Shown here one piece after another: positions 11,400 to 23,848 of a stretch of 64,000 nt of DNA (position 1 is the first letter of the stretch; each line of letters opens with the position of its first letter). The notes under the pieces were generated by a model. The model was not told the DNA's origin. It was given only the letters and a program-made list of their open reading frames with translations, and made no database searches. The position numbers and the translations under genes are program-made. The stretch covers positions 1,201,315 to 1,265,314 of the forward strand of contig WOFQ01000004.1 of the NCBI GenBank assembly GCA_012184525.1. The letters are read 5' to 3'. Source of the DNA: Xenoacremonium recifei (lineage: Eukaryota > Ascomycota > Sordariomycetes > Hypocreales > Nectriaceae).

Positions 11400-14300
11400 A
11401 TGTCATGGGAGCTGACCGTCTTGATCACTCTCGTCTTCAGCGTCCTGGGCTTCTGGTGGATCTATAGCCCGCACTCCAGCTACCAGAAGGCCCTCTATGT
11501 CCTGCTCTCCGCCCTCGCCCTGCTGATCGACCCTCGCCGCGTCGTCCACCACATGTACGCTGCCGGATACGACGCCGTCTTCGATTTGCGCCCCGATGTG
11601 CTGTTTGTATTCCATTTCAAGATGGTTCTGACGCTCGGTGCCGTCGTCTGGTATGTCTCTCAATCTCACGCGACTCTTTTCCCTGTCGCTGACTCGCTTC
11701 ACCCCATCTAGGCTGCTGCATCGCTCCTGGCAGACGCTCTGGAAACCCGTACCCGATCTTATCAATATCCTAGGTGTCGACGTTCCCGAGTCTCCCGATG
11801 TCTCTCTGGCCGGTATTCGAGCCGACGCCGCGACCTTGAGCTGGTCTCGACCGACAAGCAGCCGGCCAGTACAGAAATACTCTATCCAGGTCAATGGCGT
11901 CCACGGTTAGTATCCAGGTTGAAAGAGAGTTCCGGACCACCAATCTAACTGTTAATCCAGTGGGGGACTCTCCGGGAAACGAGGTGGCCATCACTGTCAC
12001 GGGACTGAAACCCAATCACTTCTACAACATCCGAGTCGTCGCCGTAGGTCTAAACAACTTCCAAGCCGGCAGCGCCGTTGTGCGCCTGCGAACATACGCA
12101 AAGGACGGAAAGCCACAACTAGGAAACTCTCGATTGCCCTCCAGCTTCACCAACAACGACCTCCCTCGTGTCAAGGCCGACGATCACAATGACGATTCCG
12201 ACTCGCATAAGCCCGCCGTACCTTCGGTTGAGGCCGCACCTGTTCTCGATGGAAATGCCGCGCTGGCCGCCGACATGGCCAGTTCTATCCCCAGCAGCCG
12301 ACGAAACACGGTCAATCGACGACATTCCCCCTCAGTTGCCAGCATGGATCAGCCGTCAGCCAGGAATTCGCCATCGGATGGACCTGAGCTGTCCCTGGAC
12401 GAATTGAACCGCAAGTTTGAAGGGATCCGCAAAGAGATTGACGATACTCTGTCGCTTTGGGCCAAGGACGAATCCGAATTCCTGCAGACAGAGGAGGAGC
12501 TGAAGAAGGAAAAGGAGATTAAGCGGCTAGCCCTCAAGGAGAAGGAAGAACAGACGGCGCAGCTCAAGGGAATGGTTCGAACCACCATGGAGCAGATGCG
12601 CACCGTCGAAAAGGAGCGTGCGAGAAAAGAACAGCAGCTGAAGGACAAGGAGACTAAGAAGACCAAGGTCCGAGATAGCGCTGTGAAGCTGGACAGCGAG
12701 ATTGAGCGTATGCAGAGAGAGCGTGAAAGTTTCGATTCCCAGAAGACCGAGCTGGAGAAGAAACGCGATTGCCAAGTTCTCAAACTCGACGAGTCCAACG
12801 CTCAAGTCCAGGAGAAGTGTGCCGAGTTGGAAAAGGAGCTCAAGGAGAAGGGCAAACAGCTTCAGGATCTGAAGGCTGCTCGCGAGGATATCCCCGACGA
12901 AGACGAAGACCGTCAAAGAGAGGACGATCTCCGCGCACAGCGAGACTGGGCAGCCAAGAGAGACGATCTTAACGCTCGCCTCATCGCCGAGACTCGAAGG
13001 ACGGCTGAGCTGGATACCTACCTGAACGAACTCGGAGAACAGCTGTTGAGGCAGCAATCAGATCTCGCCTTCTACACGCAAGCAGATTCCTCGGCACTCG
13101 AGTTTGATCCTACAATGTCGACAGAAACGAAACGCCAGAGCCAGAACAGCAACACCCTTTCCAACGGCAACTTTTCATCACCACCGTCACAATTCGCAAT
13201 TCCCGAGGGACCCTTTCCACCTGCTACTGGACTGGGTAGATCTGGTTTCGGGCCTAGCTTGTTTATGGACATTGCGGCCGACGGCTCCGACGAACCTCAA
13301 ACCGAGGCAGAATTGAGAGCCGCTGGCGGGCCTCTCAGTCCGACTGCACATGCTCTGCTGCCGTCAGACATTTTCGACGAGACATTCGACGATGCTTTAT
13401 CGAGCCAACCTGATGACGATGAAAATTTACTTCCTACTGCCATCACATCCGGAGAGGACGATCCCCAATCCCCTGCATCTTCAGGCCACTCTTTGAGCAT
13501 TTTCTCCAGTCCTCATGGCTCATCCCATAACCTCCCATTCCAATACGGCGACTCTGACAAGCAGTCTCTGAACTTGACAGCCTCCCCTCCTCCTGCTCCG
13601 GCCACCACTCATCGCCTTGCCAGTCTGCTATCAAACTTTCAGCGAAGCAAACCCGCAAAGACATCAGAAGAGGGACCGCCAATCGGCACGCTTAGACTGG
13701 GACAAAGCCAATCCTTTCCTCGCGGGACGGATGAACATGAGTTGCTTGCAAACAAGCGTAGGAAGAGCTTCTCATGGATGAAACCTCACGCAGGAGCCGA
13801 GAATCCTCGGGCTAGCACCTCGTCAGCCTCCAAGCCATTCTCTGCACGCCGCCTCTTTCCCTTTGCCAGCTCTGCCAGTGCGCTCGCTTCAGACCGTGAT
13901 CCGACAAGCTCCAGACCAGCATCAATCGCATCTTCTGAGCTTCCACGTCCGTCAACAGACAGTGGTTCTATCTGGAACGCGCCAGGAGACTTTTCCGTCT
14001 TGTCCAAGAGTCGATTGTGGTCACCCAACGACAATCGCTGGCCTTCTAGGAATGGTTCTCGACGCCCGTCCATCCATGGATCCCCATCGGCATTGGAAAC
14101 AACACTGGCTTCAGCAGACGATGAGATTCTGGATGACGACGACCTGCTCGATCCCCACACATCTCCCAGCCAAGTCGGAGTTATTGGTTCACGACCTCCT
14201 AGTCAGAGGCCGTCAATGAGCCAGCGACTCAACCCTGCTGCTCCCACGTTCATGGCCTCACTCTTTGGAAGCAAGGATAAGACAGACAACAAGGACAAGT

Positions 14301-14917
14301 CCAAGACCAAGGAACGCCAAAGAGACAAGTCAAGAGAGGGCAAGGGCAAGAACAAGGAGGTTGTGACGCCTCTCATCGAGCTTCCGCCCAACCTCGACGA
14401 TTCTCCCTCGGACTCTCGCATGTCTCGAGACACCTTTTCCGTGCATACGCAGACTTCTGTTTCCGAGTCTCACGAGTCCCTGAATTTGGATACTACGCTT
14501 TCCAACTCGACATCCGATATGAATGCCCCAAGCCACAAGGATCCCGATAGCGTCGTCAAGAAACTGTTCCGCAAGGGTAGCTCCAGCAAGTTCAGCTTGT
14601 CTTCAAGACTGGGGAAGGACTCGGGCATTTTTAAGAAGGGCCCGGGAAGCGCCACAAACTCGGACAAGAACATGTCTGCGGAGCACCGGTCCAGCATTGG
14701 AGACTTGGATGAGTTTGGCGAAGACGTGTCTCAGCTGGGACGCAGCTACGAAAGCGCGACAAGCAGTCCATCTCTGGGACCGTCGGTATCACGAGGCAAG
14801 GAACCAAAGGAGGGTCGCATGAGTAACTGGCGCTTCTCCATCAAGAAGAAGGGCAAAGACGCCCCTGCTAAGGAGAAGGAAAGCTTGGATATTGAGCGTC
14901 CATTGGACGAGGAATGA
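11400..14917 (+). CDS. membrane-anchored fibronectin type III / coiled-coil protein
   Basis: Exons 11400-11650, 11712-11905 and 11961-14917 (introns GTATGT...CTAG and GTTAGT...CTAACT...CCAG) give 1,133 aa. Residues 1-100 hold an N-terminal anchor and two further hydrophobic stretches. An FN3 domain follows at about 115-195 (TLSWSRP strand, ITVTGLKPNHFYNIRVVAV core). A long coiled coil rich in Glu/Lys spans about 290-525, and the C-terminal half is Ser/Pro-rich and disordered, ending in a basic patch. The architecture matches a conserved but little-studied fungal FN3 protein. An ER or other endomembrane location is inferred from the N-terminal helices. Confidence 0.85.
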
Positions 14918-15182
14918 GGGGCATGACTTACAGGCAACATTTGGATGACTGATTTAAGCATCATTATGTGGAATGAATGAACTCGCATCTGTTTGGCAAC
15001 TGTTTTTGATCTCGTGAAGTTTTAATGTCATGTAAGCGTAAAGTACAATTCAGGGGCACTTAAAGTCAGCTCGACGACCCACTTTTGCGATTCGGACTCG
15101 ACACGTGCAGCCAAGCTGGCCTCGAATCTGGGGAGCTTCACCACGACTTCATCCATTGACTCTCGCGCATTTGCCCTTGAAG

Positions 15183-17765
15183 ATGAATGGCAATGTAGCA
15201 GGTCCCACCTCGCTGGACGCAGGTAAATCCAGCCGACCCGTTCTCGATGCTCCATCACTGACTCCTCTAGTGGACTACGACCCTATCGACCACCTCAACC
15301 GACTCTTTTCCCACCCGTCGACCGTCTCGTCTATAAGCCAAGTATCGAAAACCCTCCAAGCACAGCAGAATGAACTTTCTAGCGAAATCCTCACGCTGGA
15401 GACGGCCCAGGCGTACGGCCCCGACTCAAGCCTCGAACGCATGCAGTCAGCCCAAGCCGAGCTCGCCCAGCTCTTCCGAAAGATCGAGACGGTGCGATCC
15501 CGCGCGATAGAGACGGAGCAGAATATCACATCGATGACGGCAGACATTAAGCGGCTCGACGGCACGAAGCGAAATCTGACGCTCAGCATGACGGCGCTGA
15601 AGCGGCTACAGATGCTGACCACGGCATACGAGCAGCTGCGCGGGCTGGCCAAGACGAGACAATATCGCGAGTGCGCAGGGCTCTTGCAGGCGGTGCTACA
15701 GCTTATGAAGCATTTCAACAGCTACAGGAGCATTGAGCAGATTGCGACGTTGAGCCGAGGCGTGGCAGAGCTACAAAGAGAGTTGTTGGAGCAGGTGTGC
15801 GAGGACTTTGAGATGGCCTTTGCCAAGGGAGAGGTTGCAGCGCGGAAAGGCATGCTCGTGGAAGCATGTCTCGTCATGGATGCACTCGGGGACTCGGGAA
15901 AAGCTCGTCTGATGACGTGGTATGTCAACACCGAACTACGAGAGTATCGCCAGGTATTCCGCGGCAACGACGAGGCTGGAAATCTCGACAACATCGGCCG
16001 ACGGTACGCCTGGTTCAAGCGCATGATGAAGACGCACGACGAAGAACACGAGATGTTGTTCCCACAACACTGGAGGGTCAATGAGATTCTCGCGACAGCC
16101 TTCTGCGACGGGACCCGCGATGATTTCAAGGGTATCCTGGAGCGAAGCATGCGGCGAACGGACGGCAACAAACTTGACGTGAATCTTTTGCTCAGCTGCT
16201 TGCAGGAGACGCTTGATTTTGAGCAGAGTCTTGAGAAGCGATTCGCAACGTCATCACGGGCCAGCATTGATACTCTCAACTCGATCGAAGAGAGGGCACA
16301 CAGTTTCCACGGCCTCATCTCGGTTGCGTTCGAGCCATACTTGAGTCTATGGGTTGAGTCGCAGGACAGGCAGCTGGCAACAATGATACCGAAGTATCGC
16401 AGCCAGCCACTCATCCCGGAAGACGAGGAATTTTCGTCGCAGGCAGTCATTACGTCGGCCATCGAGCTATTCCACTTCTACAAGCTTACTCTATCACAAT
16501 GCGCGAAACTCTCGACGAGCGAACGACTACTGGACCTCTCCAAGACCTTTGCCAAGTACCTGGACGAGTATGCCCAGCAAGTATTGCTACACCGACTACA
16601 AACTGGGGGTGCCCAGGGCCCGACGATACAGGATGTGGTGTTGGTGCTCAATACCGCGGACTTTTGGCACATCAACACCAACCAACTGGAGGAGAGCATC
16701 AAGAAACGCATCGACAGCGAGCTCGTGCCGCGGGTTGATCTCTCTTCCCAGTCAGACGCCTTCCTGGGAGTTGCAAGTGCTTCTGTGCTGGCGCTGGTCA
16801 GGAACGTGGAGCTCGACTGTGAGAGCGTTTGGCGGGAGATGAAGAACACGAATTGGAGCACAATGGACAGCGTAGGAGACCAGAGCTCATACGTTGGGGA
16901 ACTGCTGAGGCATGTCGAGGGCAAGGCGGAAGAGATACTTGGTGTCATTGCCAAACAACAATATGCGCGGGCTTTCTGCGACAACCTCGTCGAGCACCTC
17001 GCCACAGGATACATCAACAATATTGTTCAATGCCGGCCCATCTCTGAAGTCGGCGCAGAACAGGTAAGTCGAGAGTCACAGATTCTGTCAACTGTCTAAC
17101 ATGCGTAGATGCTCCTCGACAAATACGTCCTCACCAAGGCATTTGAGAAGCTCCTCTCGCATCACGCCTCATTTGCGTCTCAAGATGCTCCCCCGTCAAG
17201 CTACGTGAGACGGGTTCAGCAGTGCATGAACCGTCTTGACCCTCTCATCAAGACTCTACAAGTCCGACCATCGCCGCCCGAGGGCCTGGTTCAAGCCTAC
17301 CTCATCCACATCGCCGACCGCTCCGACACCAATTTCAAGAAGATCCTTGAACTCAAGGGCGTGCGCAAGGCCGATCAAGCTCACCTGATTGAGCTCTTCG
17401 GCATCCACCGCGACAGCACGTCCAACGATAAGCTCGTGGCGAGCTCCCCCTTGTTGACGCCTTTGATGGCCACGACATCTGGACTTGGCAGTAGCACGGG
17501 CCTGGGAATCAACACGGCATCGGCCGCCCTGTCAGCGGCCTCGGGAGCGCGTTTTGATGCTGGATCGCTGGGAGAGAAGCTGCTGAGTGCGGCGCGGGAT
17601 ATCAGCCAGAGCAACGCCGACCGCGCAGGGGCGCCAAGCGGTCTCGAGAAGGCGACGATCAATGAAAACTTGCGCAACTTTGGCAAGTTCTTCAAGCGGG
17701 ATATCGGGGCATTGGGCGCACGGTTCGGAAAGCGAGAGGGGAGCGCTGAACCAAATGAGCGATGA
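15183..17765 (+). CDS. VPS53: VPS53, GARP tethering complex subunit
   Basis: GARP tethers endosome-derived vesicles at the trans-Golgi. The Vps53 hallmark DYDPIDHLN start is present, followed by helical segments (RLDGTKRNLTLSMTALKRL, LMKHFNSYRSIEQIA) characteristic of the family. An intron at 17064-17108 (GTAAGT...CTAACATGCGTAG) is clear. A 48-nt segment at 15223-15270 has donor GTAAAT, branch CACTGAC and acceptor CTAG. Removing it keeps frame and joins the N-terminus directly to VDYDPIDHLN, so I favour splicing it (829 aa); if retained, the protein is 845 aa. The ATG at 15183 is preferred to an in-frame ATG at 15105 because the latter adds no conserved sequence. The C-terminal 80 residues are Gly/Ala/Ser-rich, then basic. 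Confidence 0.93.
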
Positions 17766-18457
17766 TAATGTTATGCTGCTGCACGCACATACAGTGTATA
17801 GGCGAATATTCGAGAACATGTAATATCACATAGGCCAGGAGTACGGAGTCTGCCGCAATACTAGTGTCATGACATATAGCAGTATTTGGAATTAGGTTGC
17901 ACTAACGCGTGCTGACCCATTATATGCGTGGTGGTGTTAGTTTTCGTATATGGAATTAGTATTTGGAATTATCCTGGAAATCCCGATTTCGCTCCAACCA
18001 TTTTCCAGCACGGGCAATTCGCAGCTGACAGAGCCTCGTCATTCAGGGCAGGAACGACCCTGGAACGCGGGCTTAGTCATGGCGCAACCGTGCAAAAAAC
18101 TTGGAGACATCAACCTCACAGCAACCATCAACTTCGCCGCCAGCTTATAAATCGATAGCCCCCAAGGTCCGCAGCAGTTGAGGCACTATCCGAAATCGCT
18201 GGACTGACCTGACCTGACTTAGCCTCATCAGAGACCCTCCCTTACGCGCCCCTCCCTCGCCGACGCCGACAGAACCCCGCCATCCGGCAGATCTCGTCTT
18301 TTTTATAACCCACGCAACGCCAGTTCTAACCGCCAAACTGTTTTCCTCAACGATCCGACGGACGCTTCGCTCGGGTGCTGGGCTATCGATTGCGGCTGCG
18401 GCGACCACTCTCACAAAGACTTCAACCAAGACTCCCCCGGAATTCAGTGTCAGGAAG
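17766..18457. other. intergenic, TRR1 upstream region
   Basis: 3' flank of VPS53 and promoter/leader of thioredoxin reductase. C/T-rich runs precede the TRR1 ATG. No gene seen. Confidence 0.55.
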
Positions 18458-19554
18458 ATGCATAGCAAGGTTGTCAGTATGTGGCATTCGTGTCTCGAGC
18501 GTGGATGGGACTGACGGTTGTAGTTATCGGCTCTGGGCCTGCTGCCCATACGGCGGCTATCTACTTGGCGCGAGCTGAGTTGAAGCGTGAGTGTGTTGAA
18601 CATGTCGACAAGGACGAGACTGACAAGTGGTAGCTGTCCTCTACGAGGGCTTCATGGCCAACGGCATTGCTGCGGGAGGCCAATTGACCACCACCACCGA
18701 GGTCGAGAACTTTCCCGGCTTTCCCAAGGGTATCATGGGAGGCGAGTTGATGGTAAGTGCTCCGGCCCTGTCTCAAAACACCTCTAACATCCCCCAAGGA
18801 GAACATGAAGGCGCAATCCGAGCACTTTGGCACCGAAATCATCACCGACACCGTTTCGACCCTCGACCTCTCCTCCCGCCCCTTCAAGTACACGACCGAA
18901 TTCTCCCCCGACGAGACTCACACCGCCGATACCGTCATCATCGCGACCGGTGCCTCTGCGCGCCGCATGAACCTCCCCGGCGAGGACAAGTACTGGCAGA
19001 ACGGTGTCTCGGCCTGCGCTGTTTGCGATGGCGCCGTGCCCATCTTCCGCAACAAGCCCCTGTATGTCATCGGCGGTGGTGACTCGGCTGCCGAGGAGGC
19101 TACCTTCTTGACCAAGTACGCGTCGCACGTTACCGTCCTTGTCCGCCGCGATGTCCTCCGAGCGTCCAAGACCATGGCCCACCGATTGCTCAACCACCCC
19201 AAGGTCACTGTGCGATTCAACAGCTCGGCGACCGAGATCCGCGGCGACGAGAAGGGCCTTATGAGCCACCTGGTCGTCAAGGACACCGCCACCGGCAAGG
19301 AGGAGGTTGTCGAGGCCAACGGCCTCTTCTACGCCATCGGCCACGACCCCGCGACCAACCTCGTCAAGGGCCAGATCGACACCGACGAGGACGGATACAT
19401 CAAGACCATCCCTGGCACCGCCCAGACCAGCATCGAGGGTGTTTTCGCGGCTGGTGACGTCCAGGACAAGCGATACCGCCAGGCCATTACCAGCGCTGGT
19501 ACCGGCTGCATGGCCGCTCTCGAGGCTGAGAAGTTCATCTCCGAGCAGGAATAG
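18458..19554 (+). CDS. TRR1: thioredoxin reductase (NADPH), cytosolic
   Basis: Exons 18458-18476, 18524-18586, 18634-18752 and 18799-19554 give 318 aa. The enzyme transfers electrons from NADPH through FAD and a Cys pair to thioredoxin. The FAD motif GSGPAAH is at residues 9-15, the redox-active CAVC at 140-143, the NADPH motif GGGDSAAEEA near 157, and an FAAGDV motif near the C-terminus. Length and organisation are those of the low-molecular-weight fungal enzyme. Exon 1 is only 19 nt. The gene converges with UAP1, the two stop codons being about 200 bp apart. Confidence 0.97.
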
Positions 19555-19757
19555 GATGTGCGCCCCTTTTCATATAAACAACGCCTTTAGAAATAGACTT
19601 CTGTGGAAATAGAGTGCAGAGTAAGGAGGAAGTAAACAGCGATGTTTGAATAAGAATCTCAATTCCCGTCATAATCGTCTAAATCGCTATATTATCAGAC
19701 CCGTCTTTTTGCCATGTACCCATCCATCGAGACTCCTTTTACGTGTTCCATGTAAGC

Positions 19758-21278
19758 TTAATTTTCACCAACAGGTGCCCGCTCGAGAATGGCTGGCGCC
19801 ACAATCTCATCGGCATTGATGCTCTCCAACCCCTCACCGCCGTAGCTGACAATAGGCGAGATCTCAACACCCTGCTCCCACTTCTCGCCCACCACGGGGA
19901 TGCCCACCGCCTCGAGCCATCGCTTGCCCTGGGCCATGATGTCGTGCTTGCTAGTATCCGGATCATCCTGGCCGGTGCCGCGTGCGTTCTTCAACGGCGA
20001 GAACTCGTCCTCGCGACGGACTTCGAGACACGCAAACTTGTCGAGCGGCAGCATGGGGAAGACGTCAAAGACAAACTGCTCCAGCTTGATGCCGTTGGGC
20101 TTCTCGGGCTTGACGGTCTCGCCTGACTCAATGTCCACGGCGGGGATCTTCTTGCGCGCGACGTGGTGCGGCAGCTTGTGCGCCCACTGCGGGATGCTCT
20201 CGAGGAAGCGGAACGAGTAGTAGTGGTTGACGATGTTGGCGGCGCGGAACTTGAGCAGCTCGGGGTTCTTGGGGTCGGTGGCCTCGGCCGTCTCCTTGTC
20301 GATCTCCGAGTACTCGACGACATCGGGCTTGCCGTTCTTCGACAGGATGAGGCCGACGCTCTCGGTGGCGTTGCGCTTGCGGACCACCTTGGTTGCGATG
20401 TCGACGTCGAGCCCGGCCGCGAAGCCCAGGAACACGGGGTCGGCGACCTTGACCAGGCAGTTGTCGACGCAGTAGGCGTGGATATGGGCGATGCCGCGCT
20501 TGCGCATGTCGTCCAGCACGCCCGACACCACGAGCGCCTGGTAGATGCCGCCGTTACCGTCGGGAGCCACGGCCACGCGGGACTTGGACTCCAGCAGGAT
20601 CTTGCCGTCGTTGGAGATGCATGGGAGAACACCCTGCTCGAAGATCATGACGTTGTCGGGGCTCATGCCGAAGTAGTTGTTCTCCTTGAAGAACTGCTCG
20701 GTTGGGCCGCGAGTCGGGCCGGACGTCATGACGTACCACGGCACGGTGCCCACGCTGCCCTTGGAAGCGGACAATTGTTGGACCTTTTGGATACGCTCGG
20801 CCTGGATCTGGAACAGGGACTTGTGCGAGGGCAGCCCGATGTCGTAGCAGCCCTTGGGGGCGGACGAGCCTAGCCGAGTACCTTGACCGCCTGCCATGAG
20901 CACAACAGCCACCTTGCTCTGGGCGATGAGCTCGAGGCCGGCATCGTACCAGCGGGCAAGGTCTTCAGACTTGGAGTCGAGGATCGAGGCGGTGGCAGAC
21001 TCGGGGAGCGGCTCGAGGACGTCGGGCTCGGAGGAGGCCGCAGGCGGGTGCAGGGCGATGTCGGTGATCTGGTTGATGCGCGCGGGGTCGAAGCCGGACA
21101 GCTGCTTGAAGAAGGTGCCGCGCTCGGCGGTCGAGAGAGACTCGTAGAAGGCAAAGACCTGCTCCTGGCCGGCCTTGGTGTACTTGTCCTTGAGCTCGGA
21201 GAGGGCCTCGGGGGAGGGCTCAGGGGGAGCGGGAGCAGAGCTGCTGCCGAGATGGAGAGCTTCCTTGATCTTGTCCAT
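19758..21278 (-). CDS. UAP1: UDP-N-acetylglucosamine pyrophosphorylase
   Basis: A single exon of 506 aa. It makes UDP-GlcNAc from GlcNAc-1-phosphate and UTP, the last step before chitin, GPI-anchor and N-glycan synthesis (yeast QRI1). The uridyltransferase signature GGQGTRLG lies near residues 130-137, followed by PKGCYDIGLPS, the GNGGIYQAL substrate loop and PNGIKLEQFVFD. An in-frame upstream ATG at 21500 would add a hydrophobic, non-conserved leader, so the ATG at 21278 (MDKIKEAL) is chosen. GC content in third positions is high, as expected for a highly expressed housekeeping gene. Confidence 0.97.
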   Translation of the reverse strand: MDKIKEALHLGSSSAPAPPEPSPEALSELKDKYTKAGQEQVFAFYESLSTAERGTFFKQLSGFDPARINQITDIALHPPAASSEPDVLEPLPESATASILDSKSEDLARWYDAGLELIAQSKVAVVLMAGGQGTRLGSSAPKGCYDIGLPSHKSLFQIQAERIQKVQQLSASKGSVGTVPWYVMTSGPTRGPTEQFFKENNYFGMSPDNVMIFEQGVLPCISNDGKILLESKSRVAVAPDGNGGIYQALVVSGVLDDMRKRGIAHIHAYCVDNCLVKVADPVFLGFAAGLDVDIATKVVRKRNATESVGLILSKNGKPDVVEYSEIDKETAEATDPKNPELLKFRAANIVNHYYSFRFLESIPQWAHKLPHHVARKKIPAVDIESGETVKPEKPNGIKLEQFVFDVFPMLPLDKFACLEVRREDEFSPLKNARGTGQDDPDTSKHDIMAQGKRWLEAVGIPVVGEKWEQGVEISPIVSYGGEGLESINADEIVAPAILERAPVGEN

Positions 21279-22091
21279 GATGACTGCGGGGTAGAACGAG
21301 GAGGGAAGCAATTGAGATGGAAATCGTACAGAGATGAACAGAAGGGGTATCTTGGGGAGGAATGGGATGAAGAGGAAGAAGTAGAGGGGAGGGGAGTCTA
21401 AATACGAAAGCTGCTCGACGAGTGAGGTCAGCGAGCGTCGATGCGTGCTTGCCTTGCCAGCCAGTGTTTGAGGCGTTCGGGAGCTTGGCTGACCCTGCAC
21501 CAGCCCCTCAGCTGCCCCGCCAACTGGGCTTTCAGCGGCCAGGGCGGGCTGTTAGTGAGAGTTAGCGGGTTGGCGGCCAGCCTGCAGTGGGCTTGAGCGC
21601 TGGAAGACGGCACAGCGGCGCCACCTCCTATTCAGCCTGAGTTGATGACAAAGAAGTGTGCATATGTACACTCTGCGAAAACAAGCCAATTGCAGTGTGC
21701 CATTCCTCGGCCTTCATGCCGCCTATCCCTCGTATTGAGTGCATCTCGTACCTTGCAGGGGCTCCAGCACGTAAACACGGCACTAACAACGGCTGGGGTC
21801 TCACTGTGGCGGAGGCTGACGCCAGGCCCAACAAGCGCTAGCCGCGCTGAAAATAGCATCACTAGAAAGGGTTGAGACACCGCGTCATACAGTTGGTACC
21901 AAAGTCCATTAGAGTCTGTTTGCATGGGATTTCTCTATGTAATTCCTCTCAACGCCTTTCTCATGCATCTCTAGTGGTCTCTAGGCATCTCTATTGTGGC
22001 TGATATCAAAGTCCTCTCTCCGCTGACGTAATGCCTCCTTCCCGTCATCTCGTCAATCTGAACGCTCAAACACAAGACCCTTTCATCTCAC
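21279..22091. other. intergenic, UAP1 promoter
   Basis: Upstream region of UAP1 on the left (C/T-rich on the minus strand) and 3' flank of the MFS gene on the right. No gene seen. Confidence 0.55.
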
Positions 22092-23848
22092 TCACACCTT
22101 GGCTGTCAGCTTGTAGCCGCCCAGCATCACCCTTGTGGCCAGTATCAGCAGCGTTCCCAGACCCAATGCCAGCCCGGCAAACACTTGCAACCCCCAGAAC
22201 TTGCCGTTACACGCCTTGACCAGCTCGCCGCTGATCGGAGATCCAATCAGAGTCGCGACACTGATAACGGCAAACGATGTCCCATTCCTCACACCCAGCT
22301 TCGACATGTCCTTCGTAATCTCTGCCACCAGTGTCGGCATGATGGAGATGTACGCGCCGGATCCAAATCCGTAAAAGGCCGCAAACACAATCACCACCGC
22401 GTTCGAGTTGGCCGGAATCCACAGCGCAAAGATGCACACCACCGAGAAGGCACACATGATGATCATCACATTGAACCGACCCAGCTTATCGGCAACGTGT
22501 CCGGGAATCGTTCGGCCAAACAGACTCGCGCCATTGAGGATCGGCACCAAGTAGCCTTGGAGGTTTGACGACATTCCCACGGTGCTGGCCTGCACGACAA
22601 CGTAGCTGATGGGCACGAAGAGACCCAAGGATCCGAAGAACGAGCCGACAGCCAGCATGGCATATGGACCTTCGTGGAGGGGCGCGATGAACTCGTACAG
22701 GATTAGCGGTTTCTTGACTGGCTTGAGACGACACGAGATGGTAAGGTTGCCGACGATGAGGAGTCCAAGGATCATGAAGGCGCAGATTCGCATTGTCCAG
22801 CCGAAGCCGACTTGAGGGACCAGCCGAGCCACGACAATCTACATCAATGGTTAGTGCTATGATGTATATGAGGAAAGGATGCCTACAGGGAAGACGACGC
22901 CGCCGAGGGAAGCCCCTCCTGCAATCACACCGAAAGCAAGTGCTCGTTTCTTCAGGAACCAGCTGATGCAGCAGGTCATTGCTATGCTCGTGTCAGACGC
23001 GACCGGAACCAGGCGATTGGGATTTATTGAGCATACCTGGAAAGAAGAGCATGCTGGATCCAATCGGAGAGCACATGCCCTGGGATAGGATGAACTGGTA
23101 GTATTCGCTCGACAACGACGCCATCATCAGTCCAAACACGTGGAAGAATGTCCCAGCTAACAACAGGTATCGAGGGCCGAAGTTGTCGAAGAGTTTCCCC
23201 ACGATAGGTCCCTACCACAGGATCAATACGAGAATCGAACAGCTCAAAGAGCCCAGACTTACCCCGAAGAACATGAAGAAGAGCTGGAGAGACACGATCC
23301 ACGAGACTGCGCTTTCTGAGTAGTTCTTCAATTGGTGCGTCAGATAGTAGTCTTGGAAGACGCCGATGCCTGTGCAGCCCCGTCAGCTCCGAAGGTCGAA
23401 GGGAATATCGTGGTCGACTTACAGTTGATCCATCCAAAGCTGCAAAACTAGGCAAATGTGAGTCTTTGGTCTACATATTCGAGCACGGGATACTTACCAT
23501 GACACAGAAACCTCCTAGTAGTGTCAATAGAGGCGTCACCTCGAGTCTATCGCCTGAGAACTTGGACGGATGCATCGGATGATCGAGCGGAAGCCCTCCC
23601 CTACCCCCCGGCGGCCCATTCCCCGGTCTCGACACCTGCTGCTGTGGTTGTTTCTCAGAACCCTGCGCAACGACCGTCGCCTGCTCCTGGTGCGCCATCT
23701 CGGACCCGTCCGACGCATTGGTCTTTAGCTCAACAAACGCTTCTTCTTGCTTCTCGACATCCCACGATGAGTGTTTCTCGCCATCAGACGACGTCGCGAC
23801 TGCGTGTTCCTCCATCGTCACTGAAGGCTCCTTGGGTGGTGAAGACAT
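22092..23848 (-). CDS. MFS transporter, monocarboxylate-permease type
   Basis: Six exons (23498-23848, 23423-23447, 23263-23369, 23037-23211, 22887-22981, 22092-22838) give 499 aa. The first ~100 residues are a hydrophilic cytosolic tail. The start of the membrane domain (GGFCVMFCSFGWINCIGVF, QDYYL) and later GPIVGKLFDNFGPR and GGASLGGVVFP are typical of fungal MCT-like carriers (yeast Mch/Esbp6 relatives), with about 12 helices. All introns are 45-60 nt with consensus ends, and the second exon is only 25 nt. The substrate is not deducible: monocarboxylates, riboflavin or secondary metabolites are all known in the group. Confidence 0.9.

Noticed and set aside
12527..13057. 176-codon minus-strand open frame
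   Set aside because: Antisense to the coiled-coil part of the FN3 gene; Leu-rich shadow of Glu/Lys codons.
20163..20873. 236-codon plus-strand open frame
   Set aside because: Antisense to the GC-rich UAP1 gene; composition is that of a shadow frame.
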